From positions 310,001 to 374,000 of the forward strand of contig NC_015387.1 in NCBI RefSeq assembly GCF_000195335.1: a stretch of 64,000 bases of DNA. Reading direction: 5' to 3'. The notes below the pieces were generated by a model. That model made no database searches. It was not told where the DNA came from and saw only the letters and a program-made list of their open reading frames with translations. This document shows positions 49,975-57,987 of this stretch, one piece after another. The stretch is from Marinithermus hydrothermalis DSM 14884. GTDB lineage: Bacteria > Deinococcota > Deinococci > Deinococcales > Marinithermaceae. Position 1 is the stretch's first letter. The number at the start of each line of letters is the position of its first letter. A program made the translations under genes and the position numbers.

Positions 49975-50712
49975 GTGAACGCCGTTGTGCTTGGAGGGGG
50001 CTCCCCGGACGATTCGCTGGCGCGCCGCTACGGCGTGCCCGCCAAACCCCTCGTTCCCGTGGCCGGACGGCCCATGGCCGCCTACGTGCTGGATGCCCTG
50101 CGCGCTTCCGGCGTGGTGGACCGCGTCGTCTACGTGGGTCCCGCGGCGGGCCTCGAGCCCGCGCCGGAGGTGGTGCTCGCCCAGCGGGGCGGGATGCTGG
50201 AGAACCTGGAGGCGGGCTTGTCGGTGGCGGGGGAGGAGAAGGCGCTCGTGGTTTCCGCGGATGATCCGTTCCTCACGCCGGAGGCGGTGCGTTGGGTGGT
50301 GGCGCACGCGCCTGAAGCGGCTCTGGTCTACCCGGTGGTGCCGCGCGAGGCGGTCGAGGCGCGCTGGCCGGGGATGCGGCGCACCTACGCGCGGCTTCGT
50401 GAGGGGCAGTTCACCGGAGGGAACCTGGTGCTGCTGGACCCGGCGCTGTTCCGCGGAGCCTTGGATATGGCGCGCCGCGTGATCGCCTTGCGCAAGCGGC
50501 CGCTGGCCCTGGCGCGCCTGGTGGGGCTCGACATTCTCTGGAAGCTCCTCTGGGGGCGGCTTGCGATCGCGGAGGTGGAGGCGCGGGCGAGCCGGATCCT
50601 GGGCGTGCCGCTGCGCGCGCTGGTCACACCGTACGCGGAGGTTGGAGTGGACGTGGATAAGGAGACCGACCTGGTGTGGCTCGAGGGGGTCGTGGATGCG
50701 AACCGTGCGTGA
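49975..50712 (+). CDS. MobA-like nucleotidyltransferase family protein
   Basis: A 245-residue GT-A fold nucleotidyltransferase. It begins NAVVLGGGSPDDSLARRYG then VPAKPLVPVAGRPMAAYVLDAL, a variant of the L-x-G-G-x-G-x-R-x(n)-K-P motif; VVSADDPFLTPEAV is the metal-binding Asp region, and VDVDKETDL near the end fits the family. The nucleotide and acceptor cannot be inferred. GTG 49975 stands 7 nt after TATCTT (49962-49967), so it is preferred to a TTG 9 nt upstream. Confidence 0.75.
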   Translation: MNAVVLGGGSPDDSLARRYGVPAKPLVPVAGRPMAAYVLDALRASGVVDRVVYVGPAAGLEPAPEVVLAQRGGMLENLEAGLSVAGEEKALVVSADDPFLTPEAVRWVVAHAPEAALVYPVVPREAVEARWPGMRRTYARLREGQFTGGNLVLLDPALFRGALDMARRVIALRKRPLALARLVGLDILWKLLWGRLAIAEVEARASRILGVPLRALVTPYAEVGVDVDKETDLVWLEGVVDANRA

Positions 50713-51235
50713 ACTGCGTTTGGCGGGTTGGATCGCTTACGTTGCCGCGCTCGTTCTGGGGTTGGGGATCAGTTTCGGAGTCCACGCGCTTTTGGGGGGC
50801 ACGGGCCGCTTGGGTTGGGAGGGGTTTAACCTCCAGGGGTTGCTGGAGGGGTTGTTCTTCCTCCTGATCTTCACGCTGAGCCTGTGGGTGGCGAAGCGGG
50901 CGGTGCGGGTCCCGGCCACCACGCTGCTCACCGCGGGCCTGGTGGCGCCGCCGCCGGCGCGGGCCCTGGCGAAGCCGGTGCCGCTTTTGGAGAACGTGGA
51001 CGCGTACGAGGGCCGGTTGGCCGTGGTGGTGGAGGACGGGCAGCCGGTGGGCGTGCTGGGGTTGGATGACCACGTGGTGCCGTGGGATGAGGCGCCGGTG
51101 GTCTCGGGGGAGGTGGCGGCCACCGAGCTCTCCCCCTTGTTCTGGCGGTACCCGATCGTGATCGTGGCGGACGAGCACGGGGTTCACGGCGCGATCACGC
51201 GGGAGCGCTACCTCCGGATGCTGGGGGTGGGATGA
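50696..51235 (+). CDS. Membrane protein with two helices and a CBS-like cytosolic domain
   Basis: A 179-residue protein overlapping the previous gene by 17 bp. Two transmembrane helices are visible (IAYVAALVLGLGISFGVHALL and LLEGLFFLLIFTLSLWVA). The remaining 110 residues, with VVVEDGQPVGVLGLDDH and IVIVADEHGVHGAITRERYL, read like two CBS-motif halves (strand, then D/E-x-G-x-x-x-G-x-(I/V)). I do not recognise a named family. Overlap with the nucleotidyltransferase suggests joint expression. Confidence 0.6.
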   Translation: MRTVRELRLAGWIAYVAALVLGLGISFGVHALLGGTGRLGWEGFNLQGLLEGLFFLLIFTLSLWVAKRAVRVPATTLLTAGLVAPPPARALAKPVPLLENVDAYEGRLAVVVEDGQPVGVLGLDDHVVPWDEAPVVSGEVAATELSPLFWRYPIVIVADEHGVHGAITRERYLRMLGVG

Positions 51236-51293
51236 TCCCTTACAATAGGGGGGAGCGAGGGCCCTTCGCTCGCTGATTGGAGGAGGTAACGGT

Positions 51294-51533
51294 ATGCCCC
51301 ACGTGATTACGGAGCCTTGCATCGGCGTGAAGGACCAGTCGTGTACCGAGGTCTGCCCCGTGGAGTGCATCTACGACGGGGGGGACCAGTTCTACATCCA
51401 TCCCGACGAGTGCATCGACTGTGGCGCTTGCGTCCCAGCCTGTCCGGTTTCGGCGATCTATCCCGAGGAGGATGTGCCCGAGCAGTGGGTGAGCTTTATT
51501 GAGAAGAACCGCAAGCTCGCCGGGCTGGAGTGA
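51294..51533 (+). CDS. 7Fe ferredoxin ([3Fe-4S][4Fe-4S])
   Basis: A 79-residue ferredoxin closely like the Thermus 7Fe protein. Cysteines at 9, 17, 21, 25, 40, 43, 46 and 50 fit the seven-iron pattern: Cys9, Cys17 and Cys50 for the 3Fe cluster, Cys21, Cys40, Cys43 and Cys46 for the 4Fe cluster, Cys25 free. GGAGGAGGTAACGGT precedes the ATG, one of the strongest ribosome binding sites in the window, consistent with high expression. It is single and followed by a strong terminator. Confidence 0.95.
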   Translation: MPHVITEPCIGVKDQSCTEVCPVECIYDGGDQFYIHPDECIDCGACVPACPVSAIYPEEDVPEQWVSFIEKNRKLAGLE

Positions 51534-51551
51534 CAGCCCCTGGGAGCGGGT

Positions 51552-51576
51552 AGCGCCCCGAGGGGGCGCTGTTTTT
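51552..51576 (+). terminator. Intrinsic terminator after the ferredoxin gene
   Basis: AGCGCCCC-GAG-GGGGCGCT, a perfect 8-bp stem with 3-nt loop, followed by GTTTTT. Confidence 0.9.
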
Positions 51577-51593
51577 CATTTGGGTGGACCCGG

Positions 51594-51599
51594 TACAAT
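51594..51599 (+). promoter_or_regulatory. Leaderless -10 element of the nitronate monooxygenase-like gene
   Basis: TACAAT, then TCTCTT, then ATG 51606; there is no ribosome binding site. Confidence 0.6.
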
Positions 51600-51605
51600 T
51601 CTCTT

Positions 51606-52472
51606 ATGGAACGGATCGAGACCCCCATCACCCGGATGCTCGGCATCCGCTACCCGATCGTCGCGGCCCCCATGTTTTTGGTTTCCAACCCGCCTCTCCT
51701 CGAGGCGGTGGCCCGTGCCGGGGGGATCGGGGCGATCCCGAGCCTGAACTTTCGGGATCCCGAGGCGTTTCGCGCCTTCCTGCAATCCTTTCCGGAGACG
51801 CTGAAGTTCGGGGTGAACCTGATCCTGAAGCACAACCCGCGCCTCGAGACCGACCTGGCCGCGGTCGTGGAGCGCCGGGTGCCCTTGGTGATCACCAGCC
51901 TCGGCGACCCTACCGAGGTGGTCCAGGAGGTGCACCGCTACGGTGGGGTGGTCTGGTGCGACGTGGTAGGGCTTCGGCACGCGGAGAAGGCCGCCCAGGC
52001 GGGGGCGGACGCCTTGGTCGCGGTGGCCGCGGGTGCGGGGGGGCACGCGGGGCGGATCAGCCCGTTCGTGCTGGCCCCGTGGCTCAAGCAGGAGCTGGGG
52101 CTGCCGGTGATCGTGGCGGGAGGGCTCGCCACCGGCCGGCACCTGCTCGCGGCGCTTGCCCTCGGAGGGGACGCGGCGTATTTTGGCACGCGGTTCATCG
52201 CCACCCAGGAGGCAGCTGCGCCCGAGGCGTACAAGGCGGCCCTGGTGCGCGCCCAGCCCGAGGATATCGAGTACACCGCCGAGGTGAGCGGGGTGCCCGC
52301 GAACTTCCTGCGCGCCTCCCTCGAGCGCTTTCGTCGGGAGGGCGGCAAGGCCTGGAAGGAGGTGTGGAGCGCGGGGCACGGGGTGGCCTTTATCCGGGAG
52401 GTGCTGCCCGCGGGGGAGGTGGTGGCCCGAATCGTGCGGGAATACGCGGAGGCCAGGGCGTCCCTGCCGTAG
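51606..52472 (+). CDS. Nitronate monooxygenase/FMN-dependent oxidoreductase family protein
   Basis: A 288-residue TIM-barrel flavoprotein of the 2-nitropropane dioxygenase-like family. Seen: ITRMLGIRYPIVAAPMFLVSNPPL at the N terminus, the family block VAAGAGGHAGRISPFVLAP (with the conserved His region), and FMN phosphate-binding VIVAGGLATGRHLLAALALGGDAAYFGTRFIAT. Relatives also include FabK-type enoyl reductases, but FabI is present here. Substrate not assignable. Confidence 0.82.
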   Translation: MERIETPITRMLGIRYPIVAAPMFLVSNPPLLEAVARAGGIGAIPSLNFRDPEAFRAFLQSFPETLKFGVNLILKHNPRLETDLAAVVERRVPLVITSLGDPTEVVQEVHRYGGVVWCDVVGLRHAEKAAQAGADALVAVAAGAGGHAGRISPFVLAPWLKQELGLPVIVAGGLATGRHLLAALALGGDAAYFGTRFIATQEAAAPEAYKAALVRAQPEDIEYTAEVSGVPANFLRASLERFRREGGKAWKEVWSAGHGVAFIREVLPAGEVVARIVREYAEARASLP

Positions 52473-52688
52473 GCCGCGATTATGCAGATGTGTATAGAAT
52501 AACGATAAAATCGGGATAAATTGGCGTATGTTATGCTAGGGGGGCCCGGTCTTGGGGCCCCCGGATCAGTCCCGCGGTGGACCCGCCTGCTTTTTTCGCC
52601 TGAGCTGGCTTGACGTTCCCTTGTGGCCATCGGGCAAACGCGCGTGTTTGCCGGAGTGATTTTTTCGCGTAGAGCAAAGGAGGTCGAA
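52473..52688 (+). promoter_or_regulatory. Promoter and structured leader of the KamA-family gene
   Basis: An A/T-rich stretch ends in an extended -10, TGT-TATGCT (52532-52537), leaving a leader of about 145 nt. It contains an 8-bp hairpin GGGGGCCC/GGGCCCCC (52540-52562), a T6 tract at 52591-52596 after weakly pairing GC-rich DNA, a 7-bp hairpin GGCAAAC/GTTTGCC (52633-52652), a second T6 tract (52660-52665), and the ribosome binding site AAAGGAGG (52676-52683). Two T-tracts and two hairpins suggest leader-based control, but no known riboswitch consensus was recognised. Confidence 0.5.
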
Positions 52689-54014
52689 ATGTCGTTTACG
52701 CTGACGGAACCCACGTACGAACGCTACCGCGCGATCACCAACCAAAACATCCACAAGTACTCCGAGTGGGAGCGCCTGGACCCCGAACTCAAGGAAGCGG
52801 TGATGGTGGTCTCCCAGGTGCTGCCCTTCCGCACCAACGAGTACGTGATGCGCGAACTCATCGACTGGAGCCGCGTGCCCGAGGACCCCATCTTCCAGCT
52901 GACCTTTCCCCAGCGGGAGATGCTGGACCCGGAGGACTACGAACGCATCCGGACCCTCCTGAATAACGGGGCTTCCCGCGAAGAACTCCTAGCGGCCGCG
53001 AACGAGATCCGCTTCCGCCTTAACCCCCACCCCGCCGGCCAGCTCACGCACAACGTCCCCACCCTCAACGGTCGCAAGCTTCCCGGATTGCAGCACAAGT
53101 ACCACGAGACCGTCCTGTTCTTCCCGGGACAAGGCCAGACCTGCCACGCCTACTGCACCTACTGCTTCCGCTGGGCGCAGTTCATCGGCCTGCAGGACAT
53201 CAAGTTCGAGGCCCGGGAGACCGACGACCTCGTCGCCTACCTCCAAGCTCACCCCGAGGTCACCGACGTGCTCGTGACCGGCGGGGACCCCATGATCATG
53301 CGCACCAAGATCCTGCGCAAGTACCTCGAGCCCCTCCTCGAGATCCCCACGCTGCGCACCATCCGCATCGGCACCAAATCCCTCGCGTACTGGCCGCAAC
53401 GCTACGTCACGGACGCCGACGCGGACGACGCCCTGCGCTTTTTCGAGGAGATCGTGGCGGCCGGGAAGCACCTCGCGATCATGGCGCACTCGAGCCACCC
53501 CGTGGAGCTCGCCACCCCCATCGCCCAGGAGGCGATCCGCCGCGTGCGCGAGACCGGCGCGGTCATCCGCACCCAGGCGCCCCTCATCAAGCACGTGAAC
53601 GACGACCCGGACGTCTGGGCCGAGAAGTGGCGCCAGGAGGTCAAGCTCGGCATGATCCCCTACTACATGTTCGTGGAGCGCGACACCGGGCCCAAGCGCT
53701 ACTTCGAGGTGCCCCTCGCCCGGGCCCAGGAGATCTTCGCGGCCGCGTGGCGCCAGGTCTCGGGCCTGGCCCGCACCGTGCGCGGCCCCAGCATGTCCGC
53801 CTTCCCCGGAAAGGTGCGCATCATCGGCACCGCGGAGGTCGCAGGGGAGAAGGTCTTCGTCCTCGAGTTCCTCCAGGGGCGGAACCCCGAGTGGGTGGGC
53901 AAGCCGTTCTTCGCCAAGTTCGATCCCCACGCGAGCTGGTTGGACGACCTCAAGCCGGCGTTCGGGCAGGAGCGCTTCTTCTACGAGGAAGAACTCGCCC
54001 GGATGGCGCACTAG
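52689..54014 (+). CDS. KamA-family radical SAM protein (lysine 2,3-aminomutase-like)
   Basis: A 441-residue radical SAM enzyme. The cluster motif is CHAYCTYCF (Cys152, 156, 159), preceded by the KamA-type FRTNEYVMRELIDW and HKYHETVLFFPGQGQ. VLVTGGDPMIM is the SAM-binding GGE-like segment, and a PLIKHVNDDPDVWAEKW block matches the family. However, the characteristic lysine-mutase C-terminal features (the Y-x-x-D-L-x-x-G-x-x-H-F block and the DAPGGGGK-like segment) are not seen; the corresponding region reads YYMFVERDTGPKRYF and SAFPGKVRIIG. The substrate may therefore not be free lysine. The gene stands alone between a long leader and a terminator. Confidence 0.8.
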   Translation: MSFTLTEPTYERYRAITNQNIHKYSEWERLDPELKEAVMVVSQVLPFRTNEYVMRELIDWSRVPEDPIFQLTFPQREMLDPEDYERIRTLLNNGASREELLAAANEIRFRLNPHPAGQLTHNVPTLNGRKLPGLQHKYHETVLFFPGQGQTCHAYCTYCFRWAQFIGLQDIKFEARETDDLVAYLQAHPEVTDVLVTGGDPMIMRTKILRKYLEPLLEIPTLRTIRIGTKSLAYWPQRYVTDADADDALRFFEEIVAAGKHLAIMAHSSHPVELATPIAQEAIRRVRETGAVIRTQAPLIKHVNDDPDVWAEKWRQEVKLGMIPYYMFVERDTGPKRYFEVPLARAQEIFAAAWRQVSGLARTVRGPSMSAFPGKVRIIGTAEVAGEKVFVLEFLQGRNPEWVGKPFFAKFDPHASWLDDLKPAFGQERFFYEEELARMAH

Positions 54015-54031
54015 CCCCCGCTTGGGCTTGG

Positions 54032-54058
54032 GCCTCCCCGCGTAGGGGAGGCGTTTTT
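54032..54058 (+). terminator. Intrinsic terminator after the KamA-family gene
   Basis: GCCTCCCC-GCGTA-GGGGAGGC, an 8-bp stem, followed by GTTTTT. Confidence 0.9.
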
Positions 54059-54077
54059 CATGCGGCATACTAAAAGC

Positions 54078-54623
54078 GTGCGGATCGGAGTGCTGCTCAC
54101 GATGGGATTCCTCGAGGTCGAGGCCGCCGGCGTGCTCGAGCTCGTGCGGCTCGTGCGCCGCGCGGGCGGGGCGGTGGAGGCCGTGACCGTGGCGAAGGGA
54201 CGGCCGGGCCTCGAGGGCGCGGCCGGGGCGGTCTGGACACCCCGGTACGCGGTGGTGGTCCGGCCCGAGCTCGAGGCGCTCGTCATCCCCGGCGGCCAAG
54301 GCATGGCCAAGGCCGGGCGGGATCCGGTGCTGGCCGCGTGGCTGCGCGAAGCCTGGCCGGCGTTGGACGCGGTTTTCCTCGGCGCGAACGCGGCGGTGCT
54401 CCTCGCGGAGGCGGGCCTCGCGCCCTCCGCGGTGGCCGCCCACCCCCGCGCGCGCCCCGCCCTCGAGGCCCAGCACCTCCGCGTGGTGGAAGCCCCCATT
54501 CACCGGGAGGGCCGGGTGGTGAGCACGCGGGGGTACGCCCACCTCCTCCGGGCCCTCGCGGAGTACCTGGAGGCGCGGGGCTTGCCCGCTCGTGAGGCGC
54601 TTGTGCACCTGGACCTCCAGTAA
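54078..54623 (+). CDS. DJ-1/PfpI-like protein without the catalytic cysteine
   Basis: A 181-residue protein with DJ-1/PfpI fold features: MRIGVLLTMGFLEVEAAGVLEL (with the conserved Glu), LEALVIPGGQGMAKAGRDP as the GG-x-G loop, and a late VVSTRGYAHLLRALAEYL. At the nucleophile elbow, where the family has A-I-C-x-G, the sequence is AVFLGANAAVLLAEAG, so no cysteine is present. It may bind rather than transform its ligand. GTG 54078 is preceded at 6 nt by CATACT. Confidence 0.68.
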   Translation: MRIGVLLTMGFLEVEAAGVLELVRLVRRAGGAVEAVTVAKGRPGLEGAAGAVWTPRYAVVVRPELEALVIPGGQGMAKAGRDPVLAAWLREAWPALDAVFLGANAAVLLAEAGLAPSAVAAHPRARPALEAQHLRVVEAPIHREGRVVSTRGYAHLLRALAEYLEARGLPAREALVHLDLQ

Positions 54624-54626
54624 ACT
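54621..54626 (+). promoter_or_regulatory. Leaderless -10 element of the MOSC gene
   Basis: TAAACT, 6 nt, then ATG 54633. The first three bases are also the stop codon of the DJ-1-like gene. Confidence 0.5.
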
Positions 54627-54632
54627 GAGGCC

Positions 54633-55250
54633 ATGCGTCTCGTTTCGCTGAACGTGGGGCGCGCCCGGTGGTTGGACGGGGTGCGCACCGCGGTTCAGAA
54701 ACGCCCGGTTTCGGGGCGGGTTTGGCTGGGGCCGGAGGGGCTCGAGGGGGACGAGCAGGCGGACCGCCACCACCACGGGGGAGCGGACCAGGCGGTCTGC
54801 GTCCACCCTCTGGAGCACTACGCCTACTGGCGCGAGCGGCTCCTGCGGCCCCTGTACCCCGGGGAGATGGGGGAGAACTTCACCACCATGGGCCTGCTCG
54901 AGCCCGAGGTGGTGGTGGGGGAGGTCTGGCGGGTGGGCACGGCCCGCCTTCAGGTCTCGGGCCCGCGTGCCCCGTGCGGCAAGCCCGGAAAGCTCCACGG
55001 CGAGCCGCGCCTTGGCGCCTGGATGGAGGCCACCGGGTACACGGGCTGGTATCTTCGCCTGCTCGAGCCGGGCTGGGTGTGGGCCGGCTGCCCCGTGGAG
55101 CGTTTGGAGGTGCCCACGCACGGCGTGACGGTGGCCGAGGTGGTGCGCGTGGCCTACCGGGACCGGGAGGACGCCGAGGCCCGCGCGCGGATCGCGCAGC
55201 TCCCGGAGCTCGCCGCGCGCTGGCGGGCCCGCCTTGGGGACGGGGGGTAA
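54633..55250 (+). CDS. MOSC-domain protein (YiiM-like)
   Basis: A 205-residue MOSC protein. Seen: LEGDEQADRHHHGGADQAVCVHPLEHY, PGEMGENFTTMGL and the conserved cysteine in SGPRAPCGKPGKLH (about residue 113), which in this superfamily can ligate molybdenum or accept sulfur. YiiM relatives reduce N-hydroxylated substrates using molybdenum cofactor. The 205-residue length and 3-alpha C-terminal tail (VAYRDREDAEARARIAQLPEL) fit YiiM. Confidence 0.85.
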   Translation: MRLVSLNVGRARWLDGVRTAVQKRPVSGRVWLGPEGLEGDEQADRHHHGGADQAVCVHPLEHYAYWRERLLRPLYPGEMGENFTTMGLLEPEVVVGEVWRVGTARLQVSGPRAPCGKPGKLHGEPRLGAWMEATGYTGWYLRLLEPGWVWAGCPVERLEVPTHGVTVAEVVRVAYRDREDAEARARIAQLPELAARWRARLGDGG

Positions 55251-55276
55251 TCCCTGGGTGTATACTGGTCCCTCGT

Positions 55277-56404
55277 ATGGCGGGGCTTGGCATTGGCATC
55301 GTGGGGCTTCCCAACGTCGGGAAGTCCACCTTGTTTAACGCGATCACTAAGGCCGGGGCGCTCGCGGCGAACTACCCCTTCGCCACCATCGACAAGAACG
55401 TCGGGGTGGTGACCGTGCCCGACGAGCGACTACCCGCACTGCAGCGCGTCTTCGCCAAGGGGGAGCGCGTGCCGCCCGTTGTGCCCACGTACGTGGAGTT
55501 CGTGGACATCGCGGGGCTGGTGAAAGGCGCGCACAAAGGGGAGGGGCTCGGCAACCAGTTCCTCGCGAACATCCGCGAGGTCGCCGCGATCGCGCACGTG
55601 GTGCGCTGCTTCGAGGACCCGAACGTGGTGCACGTCGCGGGGCGCGTGGACCCCCTGGACGATATCGAGACGATCAACACCGAACTCGCCCTGGCCGACC
55701 TCGAGGTCCTCGGCCGCCGCTTGGAGAAGCTTAGCCGGAGCGCGCGGGTGCACAAGGAGGACCGGGCGCTCCTCGAGCTGCTCGAGCCACTCCACGCGCA
55801 CCTCGCCGAGGGGCGGCCCGTGCGCGCGTACGATCCGGGGGATGAGGAGGCCCTGGCGCGCCTCAAGCGGGCCTACCGGGAGATGGGGCTGATCACCGCG
55901 AAGCCCGTGATCTACGTGGCGAACGTGGGGGAGGAGGACCTGCCTGATGGGGCGGGGAACCCGCACGTAGAGGCGGTGCGGGCCTACGCCGCGCGGGAGG
56001 GGGCGGAGGTCGTGGTGATCTCCGCGCGGATCGAGGCGGAGCTCTCCGAACTGCCGGAGGCGGAGGCGCGGGAGCTGCTGCAGGAGCTCGGCCTTACGGA
56101 GTCCGGGCTGGACCGGCTGGTCAAGACCGGGTACCGCGCCTTGGGCTTGATCACCTTCTTCACCGCGGGGGAGAAGGAGGTGCGCGCCTGGACGATCCGG
56201 GAAGGCACCCGGGCGCCCCAGGCCGCGGGCGAGATCCACTCGGACATGGAGCGGGGCTTCATCCGCGCGGAGGTCATCGAGTGGCACAAGCTCGTGGAGG
56301 CCGGAGGCTGGGCCCCTGCCCGAGAGAAGGGCTGGGTGCGCACCGAGGGCAAGGAGTACGTGGTGCAGGACGGGGACGTGATGTACATCCTCTTCAACGT
56401 CTAG
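55277..56404 (+). CDS. ychF: Ribosome-binding ATPase/GTPase YchF (OLA1 family)
   Basis: A 375-residue YchF. G1 is GIVGLPNVGKSTLFNAITKA, G3 is FVDIAGLVKGAHKGEGLGNQFL, the atypical G4 is YVANVGEED (the NVGE form that favours ATP), and the C-terminal TGS-like domain contains LITFFTAGEKEVRAWTIREGTRAPQAAG with IHSDMERGFIRAEV. TATACT lies 10 nt before ATG 55277. Protein quality control or stress roles are known for the family. Confidence 0.95.
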   Translation: MAGLGIGIVGLPNVGKSTLFNAITKAGALAANYPFATIDKNVGVVTVPDERLPALQRVFAKGERVPPVVPTYVEFVDIAGLVKGAHKGEGLGNQFLANIREVAAIAHVVRCFEDPNVVHVAGRVDPLDDIETINTELALADLEVLGRRLEKLSRSARVHKEDRALLELLEPLHAHLAEGRPVRAYDPGDEEALARLKRAYREMGLITAKPVIYVANVGEEDLPDGAGNPHVEAVRAYAAREGAEVVVISARIEAELSELPEAEARELLQELGLTESGLDRLVKTGYRALGLITFFTAGEKEVRAWTIREGTRAPQAAGEIHSDMERGFIRAEVIEWHKLVEAGGWAPAREKGWVRTEGKEYVVQDGDVMYILFNV

Positions 56405-56420
56405 GAAAGGCCCCTTGGCG

Positions 56421-57215
56421 ATGACGTCCCCCGATGCAACGCTACCCATCGGCGTGTTCGACTCCGGCGTGGGCGGCCTGACCGTCCTGCGCGCCCTAAG
56501 GGCCGCCCTTCCCGGGGAGGACTTCCTATATTTTGGGGATACCGCGCGCGTACCCTACGGCTCCAAACCGCCCGCGCTGGTGCGGCAGTTCGCCTGGGAG
56601 ATCAGCGGGTTTTTGCTGCGAAAAGGGGTCAAGGCCATCGTCGTGGCCTGCAACACCGCCTCCAGCGTGGCCCTACCGGACCTCGCGGCGAGCCTCTCGG
56701 TTCCGGTCTACGGGGTGCTCGAGCCCGCGGTCGCGGCTGCCCTCCGGGTCGAGGGGCGCGTCGGCCTGATCGGCACCGAGACCACCGTACAAAGCGGGGC
56801 TTACCAGGCGCGCCTCGCGCGGGCAGGCCGGGCGGTGTGGGCCAGGCCCTGCCCGCTCTTCGTGCCGCTCGTGGAGGAGGGGTTGTGGGAGGACGGGGTG
56901 GCGCGGCTGGTCGTGGCGCACTACCTGAAGGACGCGCCAAAGGACCTTTCCGCCCTGATCCTGGGGTGCACCCACTACCCGTACCTAAAACCCGTGATCG
57001 CCGAGGTGCTGCCGGGCGTGCAGCTCATCGACTCGGCCGAGGTGACCGCACGCGTGGTGGCGGAAGGGCTCGAGGCCCGAGGCCTCCGGAACCCGGAGGG
57101 CGCGGGCCGGGTGGTGCACTTCGTGACGGGCGACCCGGGGACCTACCGGGTGCTGGCGAACCGGTTGGGGGAGGCCGCGGGCGAGGTGCACAAGGTGGAG
57201 CTGGGGGAGTTGTGA
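56421..57215 (+). CDS. murI: Glutamate racemase
   Basis: A 264-residue cofactor-independent racemase supplying D-glutamate for peptidoglycan. Both catalytic cysteines are visible, in VACNTASSVALPDL (about residue 75) and ILGCTHYPYLKPVI (about residue 185), with the N-terminal IGVFDSGVGGLTVL. ATG 56421 is preferred over the in-frame TTG two codons upstream (AAGGCCCC is not a good ribosome site for either). It lies between ychF and rph. Confidence 0.94.
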   Translation: MTSPDATLPIGVFDSGVGGLTVLRALRAALPGEDFLYFGDTARVPYGSKPPALVRQFAWEISGFLLRKGVKAIVVACNTASSVALPDLAASLSVPVYGVLEPAVAAALRVEGRVGLIGTETTVQSGAYQARLARAGRAVWARPCPLFVPLVEEGLWEDGVARLVVAHYLKDAPKDLSALILGCTHYPYLKPVIAEVLPGVQLIDSAEVTARVVAEGLEARGLRNPEGAGRVVHFVTGDPGTYRVLANRLGEAAGEVHKVELGEL

Positions 57216-57243
57216 GCATGCCGAACGAGGAAGGGGTACACCC

Positions 57244-57966
57244 ATGAACCGGAAGGATGGGCGGGGCCCGCTGGAGATGCGGCCCCTGGTGATCACGCCG
57301 AACTACAACGCTTTCGCCGAGGGTTCAGCCCTGGTGGAGCTGGGCCAGACCCGGGTATTGGCCACGGTGAGCATCACCGACGGGGTGCCGCGGCACGTGC
57401 ACCCGCGCCGCTCGGGCTGGCTGATGTGCGAGTACAGCCTGTTGCCGCGCGCCACCCCCACGCGCACCCAGCGCGAGCGGTTCAAGCTCGGGGGGCGCAC
57501 GCAGGAGGTGCAGCGGTTTTTGGGGCGCGCCTTCCGCGCCGCGCTGGACCTCAAGGCCCTGGCGGGCAAGACCGTCATCGTGGACGCGGACGTCCTGCAG
57601 GCGGACGGCGGCACGCGCGTCGCCTCGATCCTGGGGGGGTACGCGGCCCTCTTCTTGGCCCTCGACCGCATGGTGCGGGACGGCACCCTGGACGACTGGC
57701 CCCTCCTCGAGTTCGGGGCGGTCTCCCTGGGGTGGTTTGGCGAGGACCGCGTGCTGCTCGACCTGACCGCGATCGAGGACGAGAACGCCTGGGCGGACCT
57801 CACCGTCGTCGCGACGCGCGACGGGGAGCTGATCGAGATTCACGGGGGCGGGGAGGGGCGGCCGGTGCCGCGCGCCGTGTACGAGCGCATGGTCGCGGCG
57901 GGCCTCGAGGTCATCCCGAGCCTGGTGGCCGCGGTGCACCGCGCGGTCTCAAAACCGCTATCCTAG
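57244..57966 (+). CDS. rph: Ribonuclease PH
   Basis: A 240-residue phosphorolytic 3'-5' exoribonuclease that trims tRNA 3' ends. Seen: GRGPLEMRPLVITPNYN, the RNA/phosphate-binding RFKLGGRTQEVQRFLGRAFRA, IVDADVLQADGGTRVASILGG and DLTAIEDENAWADL. The gene follows murI by 28 bp and precedes rdgB by 21 bp; rph-rdgB pairing is common in bacteria. Confidence 0.95.
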   Translation: MNRKDGRGPLEMRPLVITPNYNAFAEGSALVELGQTRVLATVSITDGVPRHVHPRRSGWLMCEYSLLPRATPTRTQRERFKLGGRTQEVQRFLGRAFRAALDLKALAGKTVIVDADVLQADGGTRVASILGGYAALFLALDRMVRDGTLDDWPLLEFGAVSLGWFGEDRVLLDLTAIEDENAWADLTVVATRDGELIEIHGGGEGRPVPRAVYERMVAAGLEVIPSLVAAVHRAVSKPLS

Positions 57967-57987
57967 TTTTTAGAGGCAGGGTGGAAG

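Noticed and set aside
52473-52688. A known lysine riboswitch upstream of the KamA-family gene
   Set aside because: I could not find the multi-helix lysine-box consensus, and the leader is too short for that fold. Only a generic structured leader is claimed.
52989-55121. A 710-codon open frame on the minus strand opposite the KamA, DJ-1-like and MOSC genes
   Set aside because: It is a shadow of GC-rich coding DNA: low-complexity Arg/Gly/His/Pro content, spans two terminators and several unrelated genes, and has no domain pattern.
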